A stretch of 64,000 nt of DNA from Puffinus mauretanicus (GCA_023333565.1 JAJKFH010001094.1:1798001-1862000); one strand, 5' to 3'. Positions 1 to 13,548 are shown, numbered from the stretch's first letter. The notes: generated from the sequence alone by a model not told the origin. Translations and numbers: made by a program.

Positions 1-2647
1 CCTGCATTTCTCAAGCTAATGTTTATCCATTGTTACCATTTAGGGAGTTGTGGTGTCCACAAATGCTCTTCAGAGGAAAGTCATTAGAATAACATTAAGT
101 GAAAACGATGCTATTATAACAATACATGTGCGAAGTACACTAACACATACAAGTGGTGTGCTTCACAATGACTGAAATAAAACCTACTGCATCCTTTTTT
201 CTGTATACAACTGTCTTATGAATGTCAGTCATACATATTATGGTAAAGAGATGGATTTTCCCTGGAAGAACTTTAAGTACCTTTTTAACTGCGAAGACAG
301 TAAGTATGGATATGAGTATTTTTTATTTTGTTTTAGTGTGTTTTTAATCTAGATTGAGTTTTGAATCCAGACATCTCTTGCTGAGTTCAATCTACTCAGT
401 GCATTGTTATCTATATAATCAACAGGTCCTACAGAATAACAAGGGGAGCAATCTGGATGATGGTTAATGGAATGACTGTGACCAGAATCTCACTTGGGAC
501 TATATAGTTGGTAGTGAGCAAATATTATTTCCTCCAGCAGTCCTTCAGTAGCCAGCACGTGAAGTGAGTTAAGGAGAGGCAAGGTGAAGAGAGTAGGAGC
601 TTTTTGTGCCAATAGGAGAATGCAAGGAAGGCATGCAGTGGCTTTGTCTCAAAGACAACATGAAGTTATCCTGGAGACCTGACTGTAGATTCTTTCAATG
701 TGGAGGAAAAGCAACTCTAGAGCCCAATTGCACAGACATTGCACCATGTCCAACATAGGTGTTTGCCCTAAAGATAGGGTAGTGTCATATGATAAGAAGT
801 CTGTGACCAGAGGAAGCTGCATACTGGCAATACCTGCCGATGCAACCACTCTAATTGACATGCTCCTTTGGTCCAGGGCTTCTCTAAGCTCTGAGGGCCT
901 AACAACGCTCTCTGCATGTGAGATGAAAAGAGCTGGTGAAGGTCTCGTGGGAATTCTGTGATGGTTGGGCATTCAGCCTAAATCTTGCTTTTGCCAGATT
1001 ATCTGATCTTCTGATCTTTCTTTCCTTTATGGCAGCCATAAGAAACGGACGGTGGAAGTGTTGGCTATTTCAAACCAACCCTGGCTGTCTTTTGCATAAC
1101 CTCAAACCCAGGGATGCTAAAAGAGGTTATTAAGAAGGCAATGGCAATCCACTTCTGGAAAGCACATCAGGTGTGCTGAGCCTTTTGTTGGCTGCTGAGG
1201 GATCTGGCTTGTAGGAAAGGTGGGCTCAGGGTCCTCTGTGCTCCGCTGTGGCCAGACACAAGACAGCTTCTGTCTAGAAGCAACACAGCTGTGTTAGAGT
1301 GGCACACAGTGTGTGAATAGAGTACCACGTGAGCACAGCTGTGCGGCTTCCACACCAGGACTGGCTTCTGTCAGCTCAGCTGGGGGTACGGACAAAAAAG
1401 TTCAAATCTGTTTGTCTATATGTACCTCTAGACATTGTCTTATTTTTTGTAAATATAGCTAGATTCTTCTAAAGGGTTGCATGGGTCAAAATCAGATGAC
1501 AGAGCTCTTACAGAAATATAAAATAGTTAAAAAATGTTTTCTTTAACAGCATTTTTAGAAGGAATCGGTGATTACTTTTTGCCCAACTCCAAATTATGTT
1601 TAGTAGGCACGTACACATAGTCTGAGATCTGACATAATCCTCAAAATAAAGAATATGACAAATGGAAGCTGATGTTGGTTTTGTGTTGTTGTGTAATGGA
1701 GTTAGAATAACGACAAAACAATAATATAATAGAATTCTGCAAAGCCCTCACTCTACTTGACTTTAAGTGGAAGTAAAATCTTAGAAATGAGAGGACAATA
1801 AAATAATGCTTTGTAAAAAGGATAAAAGAATAATGTTACCTAAGTCTATTAGTGACATAACACACTATGAATGCACTTAAATTAATAGCATCTTTTACCA
1901 GTAGATATTTTTCAATTACTGTAATGCTGAAAAAATAAACAGAACAGTGATATAAAAATGAAAGGGATGTAGGAAATGAATTTGTTTAAAAAATATGTAT
2001 CTATATATAGAGAGGCATACATATATATATGAACACAAGCATTCTCACGGATTAGAAACTGTTTGTATATCCTGTATAATTTAATCCTGTTAGGTTGTAT
2101 CACAGTGCCCTCTCTCACTCTTTGAAGCAAGTTGCCTGCCACTTGGTATTTTGGGAAAGCTAAGTCGTGTTGCTTCTTTTTGCTTTTTTCCCTCCTGCAC
2201 GGCATGTTGTTACGAAGAGGTCTTGCCATGACAAGGTGTTACTAACCAGGAGATCTTTCATGCAATATGACTGTCCTGGGATATATGCCTGTTACTTGTA
2301 AAGCTTTTTTAACCTGTGCTATTTTCTTAAACTTTTCCTGAAGAACTAATCCAACACATGGTGAAATCTGGTGGGAGTTTGACTTGCATAAAGGCAAGAT
2401 CAACATATTACAGGAGCAGTATTCAAATGTTTGTAAACCACTTGGTTATTTCCCTGCAGATCTTTTAGGGTATTTTTAGTGTGTGAAAGACCATCTTAGT
2501 GTTGCTGCAGAGTGTTTCGCTATCATTGTCTGGTAATTAGCTACTCGAATTCGGGAGGCAGACAGGATGATAATGCTGACTAACAGTTCTGTAGGTCTTT
2601 TTTATATTTTTAGCTTTTGGTCTTCAGAAGAGGGAGGGAATGGAAGT

Positions 2648-2668
2648 GGGGGGCGGGGGGGGGGGGGG
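2648..2668 (+). repeat. Interrupted poly-G run (G6-C-G14)
   Basis: Six G, one C and fourteen G in an otherwise AT-rich intron. Such a run can form a G-quadruplex and is prone to length error. Confidence 0.9.
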
Positions 2669-5279
2669 CCCAAAAGCCCTTGCTGTGTGTTTTAAACTTG
2701 GTTTAGCGATGGTCAGGCTTGACATAGCTTGCAAGACCTGGCCAGCAGACGGAGTGCTCTTTAAAAACAGATAAATATAAAGTGTTTGGGAACTCCTGGC
2801 AAAAAGCTCCTTGTAAATAGTCACTACAATTGATTTCAGACAATAATAAAGAGACAGAAGTTAATTCAGTTCAGGATTTACAAGATCTGGAGGCATGCAT
2901 ACCATAAGTTTCTGCAGCTCCCAGCCAACACTTTCATTTGAAATAATGGCTCACCTTGCTGAGCCACATCATGAAAACTTGCTGCAGATATCAAATGGCA
3001 CAGGCTGCATTTGAAGGAGGGCTGTTGAATTTTTGTAGCTAGGAATTTCTGAAAGTACGTGTGCAGCTGAATAGGTTTATAATGTAGCCTTACCAGTTTT
3101 GTGATTTAGTCTGATCTAGGAGCATGGTCTCCTGCATACAGAGTTGCTGCCACTGTTAAGGTTTCCTCCTAGACCTCGACTGGACTCCTACAGTACGCTG
3201 CTCTGTGGGATGGCTCTTTCAAGAGTCTCAATAAAGTCTGAACAGCTGAACAACCTGTAATGAGACACTTGATGGAGCTGCCCCACAGGGCTGTGTAAAG
3301 ACCACAGCAGAGAGTGTGAAATTGTTAAAGACACCACAGGGATGAAACCAGACAGTGAACTCAGTAGCAAGAGTGATAAACCACTGTTGCTTGACCATAC
3401 TTGCTGGTCAGGACACTCCAGTAGGAGTTTACATATGTTGTGGGGTGCATTTTGCTGAATGCTGGCTCTGCTGAAGATCTAAGTACCAGGTGTTTTTACT
3501 GGGTTTAATTGAACGCTTCCTCCCTTAACTGGATATTCCCCACTCACCGAACCAGATGATTTGAATTTCTAAACGGGCTCTCATAGGGCTGGTAGGACAC
3601 TAGGTTCATCCCCTCCCCACCTTACAATTTTTTCTTCCCAGTCCCTGGAAGGTGTCAAAGCTGCAAGTTAAATTTCTGTCATCAGCCACCTACCTGTGCC
3701 CTATCCTTTGTAAACAACTCTATCAATGTAACTTGTAAAAAGCAAAAGATGTCAGACATGCTACCCTTTTCTTCCACCCAGAAGCCTGAATTACTGTGCA
3801 CCAGAGGCTGTCCACAGGTATTGCCTGGCTTTCAGTAGCCTGTAGTGCCAGCAGCCAAGCCCCTAATAAGTAAATTGTGCAAGGTTCCCCACGCAAACAG
3901 CAATGTATATCATTATAAGATATCATCATAGTCTACCTTACTTTGGGGAGGGTACAGGAGTCAGATGGGGAGGGTGAGTGTCAGGAAATTGGGCTTTTGG
4001 TGGAAAGTTTGCCCTCTGCCCTGTTAGGAATAAAAACGCATGCATAAAGAAATGCTGTAAAAATCATAAAGAAATCTTAGTTAGCTATAAAGATGGCAAA
4101 CTGTAGCAGTTGTTCCAAAATAGATATTCTTTAATGTGCTCACTCTTTGGCATTTAGTAAGCTTCCAGGGATGGAAAGAAAGGAAAGTTTAATTTAGAGA
4201 AGCCTCCTGCCCTTCTTAGCTAGGGATCAGCTGCCCAACATGAAATAATAATGCATTCAACTGTCCATCTTCTGGTAAGTAACCTTTATCATCATTGCAT
4301 TCACCAGCACTAACAGCAAACAGTGAGTATGAAATGTTGTATGAATTCAGGGAAAACTGTTAGGGTCTTTGTGACCTTAATGTGATTATATTTGTGCTAA
4401 TGCATACAGTATAAAGAAACTAGAACTCTCAATATGAAGGGTCCAATTCATAAAAAATGTATGTACCATTAACAAGGGATTTTTATGCACTGTACTTAGG
4501 GGGTGAAGAAAAGTAGAATGAGTCTATTTTGAATAAAGAACATACTTTTGCAATTATATACCTTCACCTTTTCTGCAGTAGCGACGCTTCTTTTCTCACA
4601 TGAAGTATCTGAAGTGAAAGAATATTCATATAGGCACCAATAAGAAAAAAAAATCACTTGGGGAAAAGAGAAAGAAGAAAAGATAAGACAATGAAAGAGG
4701 AGCAAAAATAAAGACGGGAAAGAAGAAATTTAAGGCAGTTGGGAGAGCTGGGTTTTTGCGTTATCTGTGATTTCTGTGCCTTCGTATGGTAGTTTTTTTG
4801 CTTGGTGGTAAATATAACCGGTGGTTGCCCAGGAGAAGTTCTCTGTAACATGAATCACTTTAATAGCCTGATTTTCATTATAAACAGTCATGGAGTTTTA
4901 ATGTTATCAGTCCTGATCCAGAAAGATGCAGGTGCGTAAATACACGCCAAGCTCCGTGCATACGGGTAATGAGCACAGTGATTTCGGCTACCTTATGTGT
5001 CTTGCAGGAGAAGATCCCTTAGGAGAAAATATCCCCAGGGACCAGGCAAAGGCGAGATTTTGTGCTCTGCTGGCAGAATGATTTTGAGCTCTGCAGTGAT
5101 TTTGGTAGCTTTGCAGTAACAACTGCGTGGCAGTTTCAGATAAGTATAAAACTGTGGGGTTTTACTTGCTTAAGTACGGAATGATACAGTCAGTAAAGCA
5201 AATCTGCTCTATTCATTCTGCTGTCTAATTCAATCCGTTTTATATGCAGGATTTTTAGCTTTTCTGTATAGGATATTGC

Positions 5280-5297
5280 ATTGACATATATGTCAAT
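5280..5297. repeat. Perfect 18-bp palindrome
   Basis: ATTGACATATATGTCAAT equals its own reverse complement. It could be a dimer binding site or chance; the surroundings show nothing else. Confidence 0.85.
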
Positions 5298-7329
5298 ATG
5301 GTAGACCAATATGGCATTTCCTTATCACACCAGAACCATTTTCAAAGGTAAACTAGGTTTTTGTACATAGGTAGGGGAAAATTAAGAGTGAGAGTTAAGT
5401 TATGTAAGTTGAGACAATCTGACATTGTGGAAGATAAGCACAGTACTTGTATGTTGTGCTAAAATGGTTGAACAGTAAAATAATGATATTGACACTGCAA
5501 CATTGTTAGGTTTCAGAGTTAACAGGTGCTGGTAGTAATTCTGCACACACCCAGATCTCTACTTGTTTGATTTTTTTTGTGAGGCTGAAATCGCTGCCTA
5601 AAAGTAAAAGCTTAGAATCTGAAGTAGAGGTCGGCAGGAAAAGCTGAATTGCTTAAAAATCTGTGAGATAACCTGATACCTAGAGAAGTTTTATACAACC
5701 CAGATGAATGAATTGTATGCCACATCTTGGTCACGGACTGGAAGAAGACAACTATCTGACTGCTTAAATTAAATATGAGAAGTCCAAGCTTAAATTCATA
5801 CCTTTCAGTGGGTGATTCATTGTTCTTTTTTAATTTCTGAGCTTGATTTTCTTTGGTGAGGTACCAGGAATATCTTCTCTAATAACTGTAGGATAATACT
5901 GATGTAAAATGGATTCAGCATAAAATCTCAATTTTCTCTCCTGCAAGTATTGTAAAATTTAGATGTGTTTGTGAAATTCTATGTAGCAATCTGATTACTA
6001 AGGTTTTACGATGAGGTGATTTGGAAAGGCTTCCTACCTACATGACCAACCTCTTGAGGCAGCAGGAAAATGAAAATAGTGAAATTAAGAGCCACAATAT
6101 GATGCTTCGTGGCAGAACGAAGATTGTTTGGAATATTATGTTTTTTCATTATCAGCTGCATCTTTTTCTTTCAGCTATTAAATTTTGTTCAGCAAGATTG
6201 CTCCTGGTATAATTGCTGACAATTAAGGGTTCATTTAATGAAGAACTGAGTTACTTTAATCAGAGATGATAGACTTTCACACACCATACCTGATAATTTG
6301 AATATTATCAATCGGTTTATTTAATTTCTTTTAAAAAGTTATCTTTTTTTCCTCCTGATAATATGGCTTATGATCTAAATGCAGCTATATTACATACCCA
6401 GGCTGTGAGTTTATTAGTTTTAAAAATGTAAGACTATTTTTTCTCACAGGCAGTATTTTCACTTTAATGATTTCATTCTTAAAGCTGTATCTTTAATGTG
6501 AGTTGGCTCAATGAGTAAGAAAAAAGTCTACTCTTGATTTCTCATTGTTACAGTTACTGAGAGATAAATACAAGTAATTTAATGTCACATTGCAGAACTG
6601 TATCTAAGGATTTTAATATGAAATGTTGCTTGAAATGCTGTGTTCTTTTATTAATGTTGATTCATTTAAAATATTTGCTTAAATGGGTATCTCAGAAGGA
6701 TTTCTGTATTCTTTTGATTACTGAAAATCTAGTATTATTAAATTTGGTCCTGCTTGTTTTTTCAAAGCATTGAGTACTAAAGAGAGGTGGCCCAGCATCT
6801 CTGATTGGTTCTGATACAAATGTGAGACACATTGAATTCATTCTGGAAGACCGTGAAGAAGTTATTTATGTCCAGATCATCTGCCGAGGCTAGTCCTATG
6901 CTGTGGTTTGAGCATTGGCTTTGAGTGAGCTTTGGTCCAGAGTTTGAGACGAGACACCAGTGTGCATCCTGCCTTTGAGCAGGCACAAGCACACATCTGC
7001 AGACAAACCAGGAGGTCTAGGGCAGAGCTGAGTGTACGTGTTTAATGCGCTCCTTCACATACGCCGTAATGCTTGTCAGTATAGTCACATTTGCCAGTCA
7101 GCTGCAGGTTCCCTGCAAGCATCGGACATCATGTGAGACAAGGGCCTCCGGGATGGGCAGTGCATCCGAGCGCAGGGTGCTGGGGAGGATGTGCAGGTTC
7201 ACCGTGCCAGAGCTGCTGGTCGTCCTGGAGCAGCCAAGGAGTCACAGAGCAGTTTTGTGTTTTGACCCATGCTTTCCTGAACAGTGTAACTACAGCTGAG
7301 GAGACCTAGGTGCCTAAATGGTGCTGATT

Positions 7330-7430
7330 TGAGAATCCCTCTGTCCGTTAGTTGCTCATTTGTGAAGTGGAGATTAGAGCATTCCCTCCTTCATGGGGCA
7401 CTGGGAGATAAAGACATTTAGAACTGAACT
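7330..7430 (-). mobile_element. Faint MIR-like relic
   Basis: TTGCTCATTTGTGAAGTGGA followed by GATTAGAGCATTCCCTCCTT and a GGGGCACTGGGAGATAAA end mirrors the reverse MIR core (counterpart of 'ctcatctgtaaaatggggat...ttccctacctcacagggt...tgaggat'). Weak match. Confidence 0.4.
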
Positions 7431-10400
7431 ACCTGTTGTGTTCCTGAAGATGTGTAAGAAACAAAAAGGAAGCAAACTGTGGAAAGCCTGTGTATAACTA
7501 GCATGTTTACAGTTGTAATTTTGTATGAGGCTCAGAGGCCTTGGGATGTGGAATTTTTTTTCCTTCTGATGTTTCTCTTGTGGTTTTCTCATTTTTAAAC
7601 CAGGTATTGTTCAACATGGTTTTTCACTTGGTTTGGGGGATTTTATTTTTTTTTCTTTTTGATAAGGGGAGAAGAAGGTTGCCTTTGTTTTACTTAGATT
7701 TATTTTAAATAAAATTTTATTTTAAGAGGGTTATTTTACAATGTTTACAGTGCACTTCAATTTTTTATTGTGTCATGCCCTTCCAGCCCCTTGGTGGGTT
7801 GAGAGGTGAGTGTATGTATTGTATAATTTATAATTAATTTATGATGAATCACGTATGATAAATACTGCTTATTAAATATTAAAGCCTTGTCTACAGTCAT
7901 GGCCGTACCATGGCAGCAGCACTCCTATCTGTTCATACAGTACTACTGAGCAAACTCATTGACTTAGGCTGTGATGGCAGCGCTCAGTTATAAAAGAACT
8001 CTTAGCTCCCTGCCTAGGCAAACGGTGTTAAGAATTGCTTCTCTTTCCAGAGTAAGTGCCCTGTTACTGCCTTCTCCCTGCCCCTTGTGCACCAGCAATC
8101 GGAGGTGTAATGAGAGTACAATCTCTCCAAAGCGTAGTTGAGAACAGGGAAGGTGCTGCTGGTGGCTCCCCAGCTCCATAGGGATTGCTATGAGTCCTGG
8201 TTCCCCTCGTTGATAGAAAGCTGAGCTGCGTTGGAGGATAGCTTAACAGGAGGTAATGGCCTGGATCTGGACAAGTGGAAAATCTAGGCTAGATTTTGAC
8301 AGGCCATTTTTATTAGCGAGGACTGGAATTTGGACAGCAGAATAATTTACTTGCAGAGGTCATTCCAGCATCTGGAACTAATGAACTCCCAAATAAAGGT
8401 GGTAAAACAGAGGGGAAAAACAATGCAGGGGATTGTGCGCTGCCAGTTTAGGGCAATGGTCTTAATGAAGGTATTTTTCCAAATTAGTAGCAATGAGTCT
8501 GTGAATCAGAAATAGCTCTCCTGACTCCTCAGATCCTCTGAAATCAGAGGAAACCACCCGGTCAACATTATAAGGCAGAAAAGGAAAAGTAGCCTTCTGC
8601 CAGTGTTTTGTGCTCTGCTTTGCCTTCCTGGGAGCTTTGACCTATGCATCTCGCTCAAGATAGCGTACAGCAAGGAACAAATGCTGTCACTGTGCATGAT
8701 GCAACAGAACCTAACCCTGAAATCCTCGCTTCACGGTATTTACTGCCAGCCCAGGAGGCAGATATGCCTGTGCGTTTTGAAAAAAATCTTGACTCTTGAG
8801 TGGCTGTTATAGCAGGTAGATTAGAAGGGGCACGAGAGGAAATGTGAGAATTTCGATTTGAGAATACGGCATGCATAATTTCATATAGGGTGCCATGTAA
8901 GACCACATTCATGCACGTGAGAGTGTGTGCTGTTTTGCTGAGATGCCGGCATCGTATGGAAAGTGAGCTAGGAGCAGCAGGCAGAGCATTCGAGCACTGA
9001 AATGGAAAGATACATCACCTGCGACGAGTGACCATATGAAAGGAATGTAATCCTAAGTGATTCCAATTAGTACAATGCAAAAGGAAAAGAGTGTAATTAA
9101 TTTGGGCTTTATGGTCCTGTATAACCCACTTGTACTACACACAGCTTGCGAGGTGAAATATTGCAAAATCCTTAGGGTACAGATAACAGAAAACAGTGGT
9201 TCTTAGGATAGCTGGAAAAAATACAAAAGCACAGGCATATTTCTTCAGAAGTTCTTATTTATTTTCTGAGAGCTAAAGTTATAGTAATTGCAATAAAATC
9301 TAATTCTAGTGAATATTTGACTCCAGTTTTGTTCTTCTGCCAAAGCTTTCATAGGACAATTTAACGACGTGACAGATTATCAGGAGCTTGTTTTAGTATT
9401 AATTAAATCCACACACAAAGACAAAATTCTCAGCCCTTAAAATTACATAAACAAAATTGATTTATAAGATTTGATCTTAATGGGGAGTGAAATATTCATT
9501 GGTATTGAGCCTTTGCTCTAATATCATTTTATACATACAGCTGTGATGAGAAGATTAAAAAAAAAAAACATAATAATATGTGGAAATTACCAAAGGTAAA
9601 ATTATGTTTAGTAACATAGCACTTTATTCTGTATAGGAGGAACCCATACTGAAGAAAACCTATCTTTGGTCTTAGGGATGGCAGCAGCACTAGGGTTGTA
9701 ATGCATTTGAAAGAAAGAGTTTTCACTGAATTTTGCAATCTAGTTACATTTCTTTCTTTTTAAGTAACTCAGATGAGTAAATTGCACATAAAAAATTTAG
9801 TGACTGGGTCTCTTTTTGCATGTTATGAGGCAATTGTTGGAGTCCTCACCGATTACAGTAGGTCAGCTTATTCTCATTATTAAATGACAGCGGTCATTAA
9901 AATGCCAAACACATTTTTATAGAATTCACTTTATAAAATGTCAGCAATTCTGGATGTTTTTATTAGTTCCAAATCAGATATTTCAATAGACTGTTTGTAA
10001 GTATTCCCAAAGCAATGTCCATTTCTGACTTTTTGAGACCACACAAAAATATTACAAATTAATCAGATTTTCAGATTTATGCATAATAACTCTGCACATT
10101 TGCTGTTTAATCCTATTCTAAAATGCTGTTATGATTGACACCCTGCTGTAGAGATAGAAGTCAATTGAATAATACGTAGCAGTCAATTTTATTTGTACCT
10201 TAATGTGCTGAAGTATTTTTTTTTTCACATTTCCATTATTTATAAGTCTGTCCCCTTGGAGGATATATAGAAGAATTTGTTTTAAATGAGCTGATAATAC
10301 CCTCTTTAAAATTTATAAATATGACAGAATCGTATCCTTTTTCCTTACCGCGCCAGGGTGTGCCAATAAACTGGTTCTGAATTATCTTGCACTTGCTATT

Positions 10401-11442
10401 CAGAGGACAAACATTGGAAAAGAGCATCTCGTTAAGGTTTACTTAGAGTGGGATTTCAACCGCTCATCAGAAAAAACTAACAGAACAGGAGCTATTGTAC
10501 CAACCAGGAAACCCGACGCCGTTGCCAGGGTTTTCTTTTTAAGAAACCACAGTAGTCTTGCAGCTACTTTTGATACTTGCTGTCATTCTTTGAGCTTCAA
10601 AGATAAATGTGGGCCTGATCGTGCCATCAGCGCTGAAAAACTTTGTGAATCAATGCGAGTCCTTCACCCGGAGGAAATGGAGGATTGGGATGTAGTTTTG
10701 AAAATATCTTGGTACTTTCTTACGACGGATAGAATGTTTTTCTTTCTCTTTTTCCTTTTCAAATCTGTATTGCAGACTTCAGCGAAATCCAGTAGGGCTG
10801 GACTGTGTTCTGTGCTTAGCAATTCATTAGTGCCCAGCATATAGTTCGATTGTTGGATATTGATCATCTCAATAAATGCTGAAAATCCTTGATTTCACAG
10901 AATTTTGCTCATCCCACACATGCAATGTAGAAAACAAGCTGTCATTTGGAAGCATACCTGTTTTCAGTTTTCATAGTGCCTTTTTATTGCACATAGTACA
11001 GCCTTTGCTGCCTCAGTAACTGACAAAAGAAAATACTTTATTAAGATACAAAGTAGATGTGACTTGATTGTTTTTCAGATAATTTTTGCTCTCAGAAATT
11101 AGAATGGCTGATGCTCACCTAAGCGTAAAAAATGCAGTTCCCACACACGCGGAGTGCTCGTGTACTGTATGTAAATTGATGTATAATGCAACCCACATTA
11201 GCTGGGTTGATGATAGCTTCAGTTTCACTGCTGTCAGATTTTTGTAGCTCCTTGAATGAGTTGGCTGGTCTGAATGAATGTTAGCATAATTTATGCAGCT
11301 GATAAGTGATTTGAGTGCTTGAGTTATTGATAAAGCACTTTAACATATCATTTTCAGCTTGATGTTATGTGACATCAGAGTAGAAGGTAATGTGCCAGTC
11401 CCCAGGCTTGATATTAAAGTCAATCTGCTCTTTGGATTTCAG

Positions 11443-11534
11443 AGGCCAGAGGAAGCACAGTGCTGCCTGACACAAGCCCAGCAGACCAGCACCAACCCAG
11501 TCAGTCCCATCCTGCATTCCCTGTTGGGCCTCAG
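11443..11534 (+). CDS. POU6F2: POU6F2 internal coding exon (N-terminal region)
   Basis: This is an internal exon of a POU class 6 homeodomain transcription factor. The frame through GCC at 11445-11447 gives 30 codons beginning ARGSTVLPD and ending HPAFPVGPQ. This matches the vertebrate POU6F2 segment just before PLLTAQQLASAV as I remember it, with DQHQ and FPVGPQ conserved and the middle more variable. A pyrimidine-rich tract and CAG precede it (AG at 11441-11442), and a GTCAGT donor follows CAG at 11535. The exon ends in phase 0. Its start is ambiguous because the acceptor reads CAGAG. A start at 11443 leaves two bases to finish a split codon, while a start at 11445 would be phase 0. I favour 11443. 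The first in-frame ATG near 11359 lies in the intron and is not a start. The segment lies N-terminal to the DNA-binding domains, is rich in Pro, Ser and Gln, and has no fold I can recognise. Confidence 0.9.
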
Positions 11535-12492
11535 GTCAGTATCTTTCCTTTCAACTAATCAAGACATGCAATTTGATGAAAAGTACATAACTGCGATTGA
11601 TCATCTTTGATCTGTGTAATGTAGAAAATGTGATTCTGTTTGACTGCATTTACTGCTGTTACAAAAAGGACGCATGTATGTACCATGTATATGTTTTAAA
11701 AGTTATTTGTTTGGAAAAATTAGCTTCCTGTATGTTTTTCTAAAATAAAACTAAGCAGGTTTGCATATTTAGGAGGTTAAATTATTTGAATTTCTTATAT
11801 AAATTATTTTTTAAATACGTGTCATAATTTAATATTAAAAAGCTTGTGCAATTTTAATGCAACCTTATTGGCTGTGACAGTTCTGGCTTTCACACACAGC
11901 TCCTGCATTAGTAAAGGCATTTAATTATCTTTTATGCCAGGTATTTATTTTCTGTAGAGCAAAATGTAGGCATAATAGTATGGCACTGTGTAACATTTTA
12001 AAAGATTTCCCATATCACTTCACAGTTTTATCCAAGTTCAGCCATGCTCGTAAGAAGATACTCACTGTTCTTCCACTTCCCAGGACAGTCTTGGTCCACA
12101 TAGCTTCTGGTAATTGTTACTGCAGTGTTTTCAGCTTTTACCAATCAGCATAAACCCAGGAAAATTTGGGAAATGTTGGCATTTAGGTACTTGTAGGCTG
12201 ACTTGAGTTAGGCCTTCTTCTGTTCATAAATTATCTTCGGTGCACGTGTAATGAATTTTCCAGTTTAGATTCAACTGGGAATGCTACCATGCTACATGAC
12301 TGTAAGGCTTACAGCTTCAGCCTGTCAAGTTTGTCAAAACTTTCTGTGTTGGTGAAAATGTATGCTTTAAGACATTGGAAGCAGTGCATGTGTCTAATGG
12401 AACACAAAAGGATCCCAAGCCAGAAGAGTTCTAAGTGTGTAATACTGAGCTATGCACGGTAAAATAGGCTTGCTGTCTGTGTTTTGTTACAG
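11535..12492 (+). other. POU6F2: POU6F2 short intron (958 bp)
   Basis: The intron is bounded by a GT (GTCAGT) donor and a TTACAG acceptor between two recognised exons. It is AT-rich, and I saw no repeat or additional exon in it. It is very short compared with the flanking introns, which exceed 11 kb and 51 kb within this window. Confidence 0.9.
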
Positions 12493-12721
12493 CCATTACT
12501 GACAGCCCAACAGTTAGCCTCAGCAGTAGCGGGGGTGATGCCAGGAGGCACTCCAGCCCTGAATCAGCCGATCCTTATTCCTTTCAACATGGCTGGGCAG
12601 CTGGGGGGCCAACAAGGACTCGTTCTAACTCTACCTACAGCGAATCTCACCAACATCCAAGGGCTGGTAGCAGCAGCTGCAGCAGGAGGCATCATGACTT
12701 TGCCATTGCAAAATCTACAAG
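12493..12721 (+). CDS. POU6F2: POU6F2 internal coding exon (Gln/Ala-rich activation region)
   Basis: This exon carries 76 codons plus one base. It starts PLLTAQQLASAVAGVMPGG, continues through LNQPILIPFNMAGQLGGQQG and NLTNIQGLVAAAAAGG, and ends TLPLQNLQ. I recognise it as POU6F2, and it is nearly identical to the mammalian protein as I remember it. The paralogue POU6F1 lacks this stretch as far as I recall. The acceptor is TTTTGTTACAG (AG at 12491-12492) and the donor is CAAG/GTAGGT, so the exon ends in phase 1. The split codon starting with G fits the Ala that begins the next segment in other species. It joins in phase 0 to the exon ending at 11534. POU6F2 is a nuclear sequence-specific factor known from retina and brain. 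The segment is hydrophobic, Gln/Ala/Gly-rich and precedes the poly-Gln region, so a transactivation role is an inference. Confidence 0.96.
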
Positions 12722-13543
12722 GTAGGTAATGTTTAGCATTTTTCTAATAGTTTCTTTTGCTTGTTTGTTTCACTTTGTCTCTCTCTTTCAAACAGGGTTA
12801 TCTCTTTATCCAATGAAATGTTGCACTTGATGCATATTGAAAGTTAATACTTGGATTGTTTTTGAATACTTGAGAGATACTTAAATATTTGCATTTTTAT
12901 AAAAACGGATTGGAGGTTGGGTCTTAGATTCTATGGGTCAGTAATGTAAAGTACTTGAATGATTCATTAGGCTTTTCTGTCATTGGTGATCAATGTTCCC
13001 TACTCACAGATCACTTCAAAATTTCAAATGGCAGCATGAAGACAAGTATTCTGTTTCACAACTGCTGATTAGGGTAGCTGAGTGAATAGGGGCAACTAAA
13101 AACACAGTATTGCATGAAAATCACTTTTAAAAAAAACTTTTATTATAAAATCAGAGTTTTCTCAGTTGCCATCAGTGCCTCAGATAGGCGTTCTCGTTCT
13201 TGCTGTGGGAGGTCTGCTTTATCAATAAGGTTCTGCCATCCTCATTCAAGCTGTTGAGGGAGTTACACGACTCCAAAGTCACAAGCAAAAAGTTCATCTC
13301 TGTATGTTTCCTTCCCATTGTCTGAGCTGTACCATGTTTGCAATAGTTCTGCCCTAAGATATCTGCTGCATTCTCCCTGTGGTCTAAAATCAGACTGAAA
13401 AGCAGTTCTATAAGATACCATACCCCTGTTCTTCCCTAGTATTCTCTGCTGTTCAATCAATGTGTCTAACACTGTTAGAAACAGTACTCATACATATGAT
13501 ATAAAATACAGATGTATTTATTTACTACTCCTAATTATGTTGA

Positions 13544-13548
13544 TTGCT
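13544..13548. repeat. Target-site duplication, left copy
   Basis: TTGCT directly precedes the LTR terminus. The identical 5 bp follows the other terminus at 14126-14130. Confidence 0.9.

Larger units (their letters stand above)
1..11442 (+). other. POU6F2: POU6F2 intron, upstream part
   Basis: This is non-coding sequence upstream of the first visible exon. I found no earlier POU6F2 exon in it; I looked for the acidic segment that should precede ARG. The short open frames, all about 107 codons or fewer, show no recognisable protein and no codon pattern. It contains a G-run at 2648-2668, an 18-bp palindrome at 5280-5297 and a MIR-like scrap near 7330-7430. A somewhat GC-richer patch at about 7020-7310 has no recognised product. 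The rest is unremarkable AT-rich intron. Confidence 0.85.

Noticed and set aside
7045..7309. Two overlapping frames in a GC-richer patch
   Set aside because: Two different frames are open over the same bases, which points to local composition and not coding. No family was recognised.
12887..12894. Single octamer ATTTGCAT 166 bp downstream of the second exon
   Set aside because: Single 8-bp matches are expected by chance in a window of this size. It is not reported as a site on its own.
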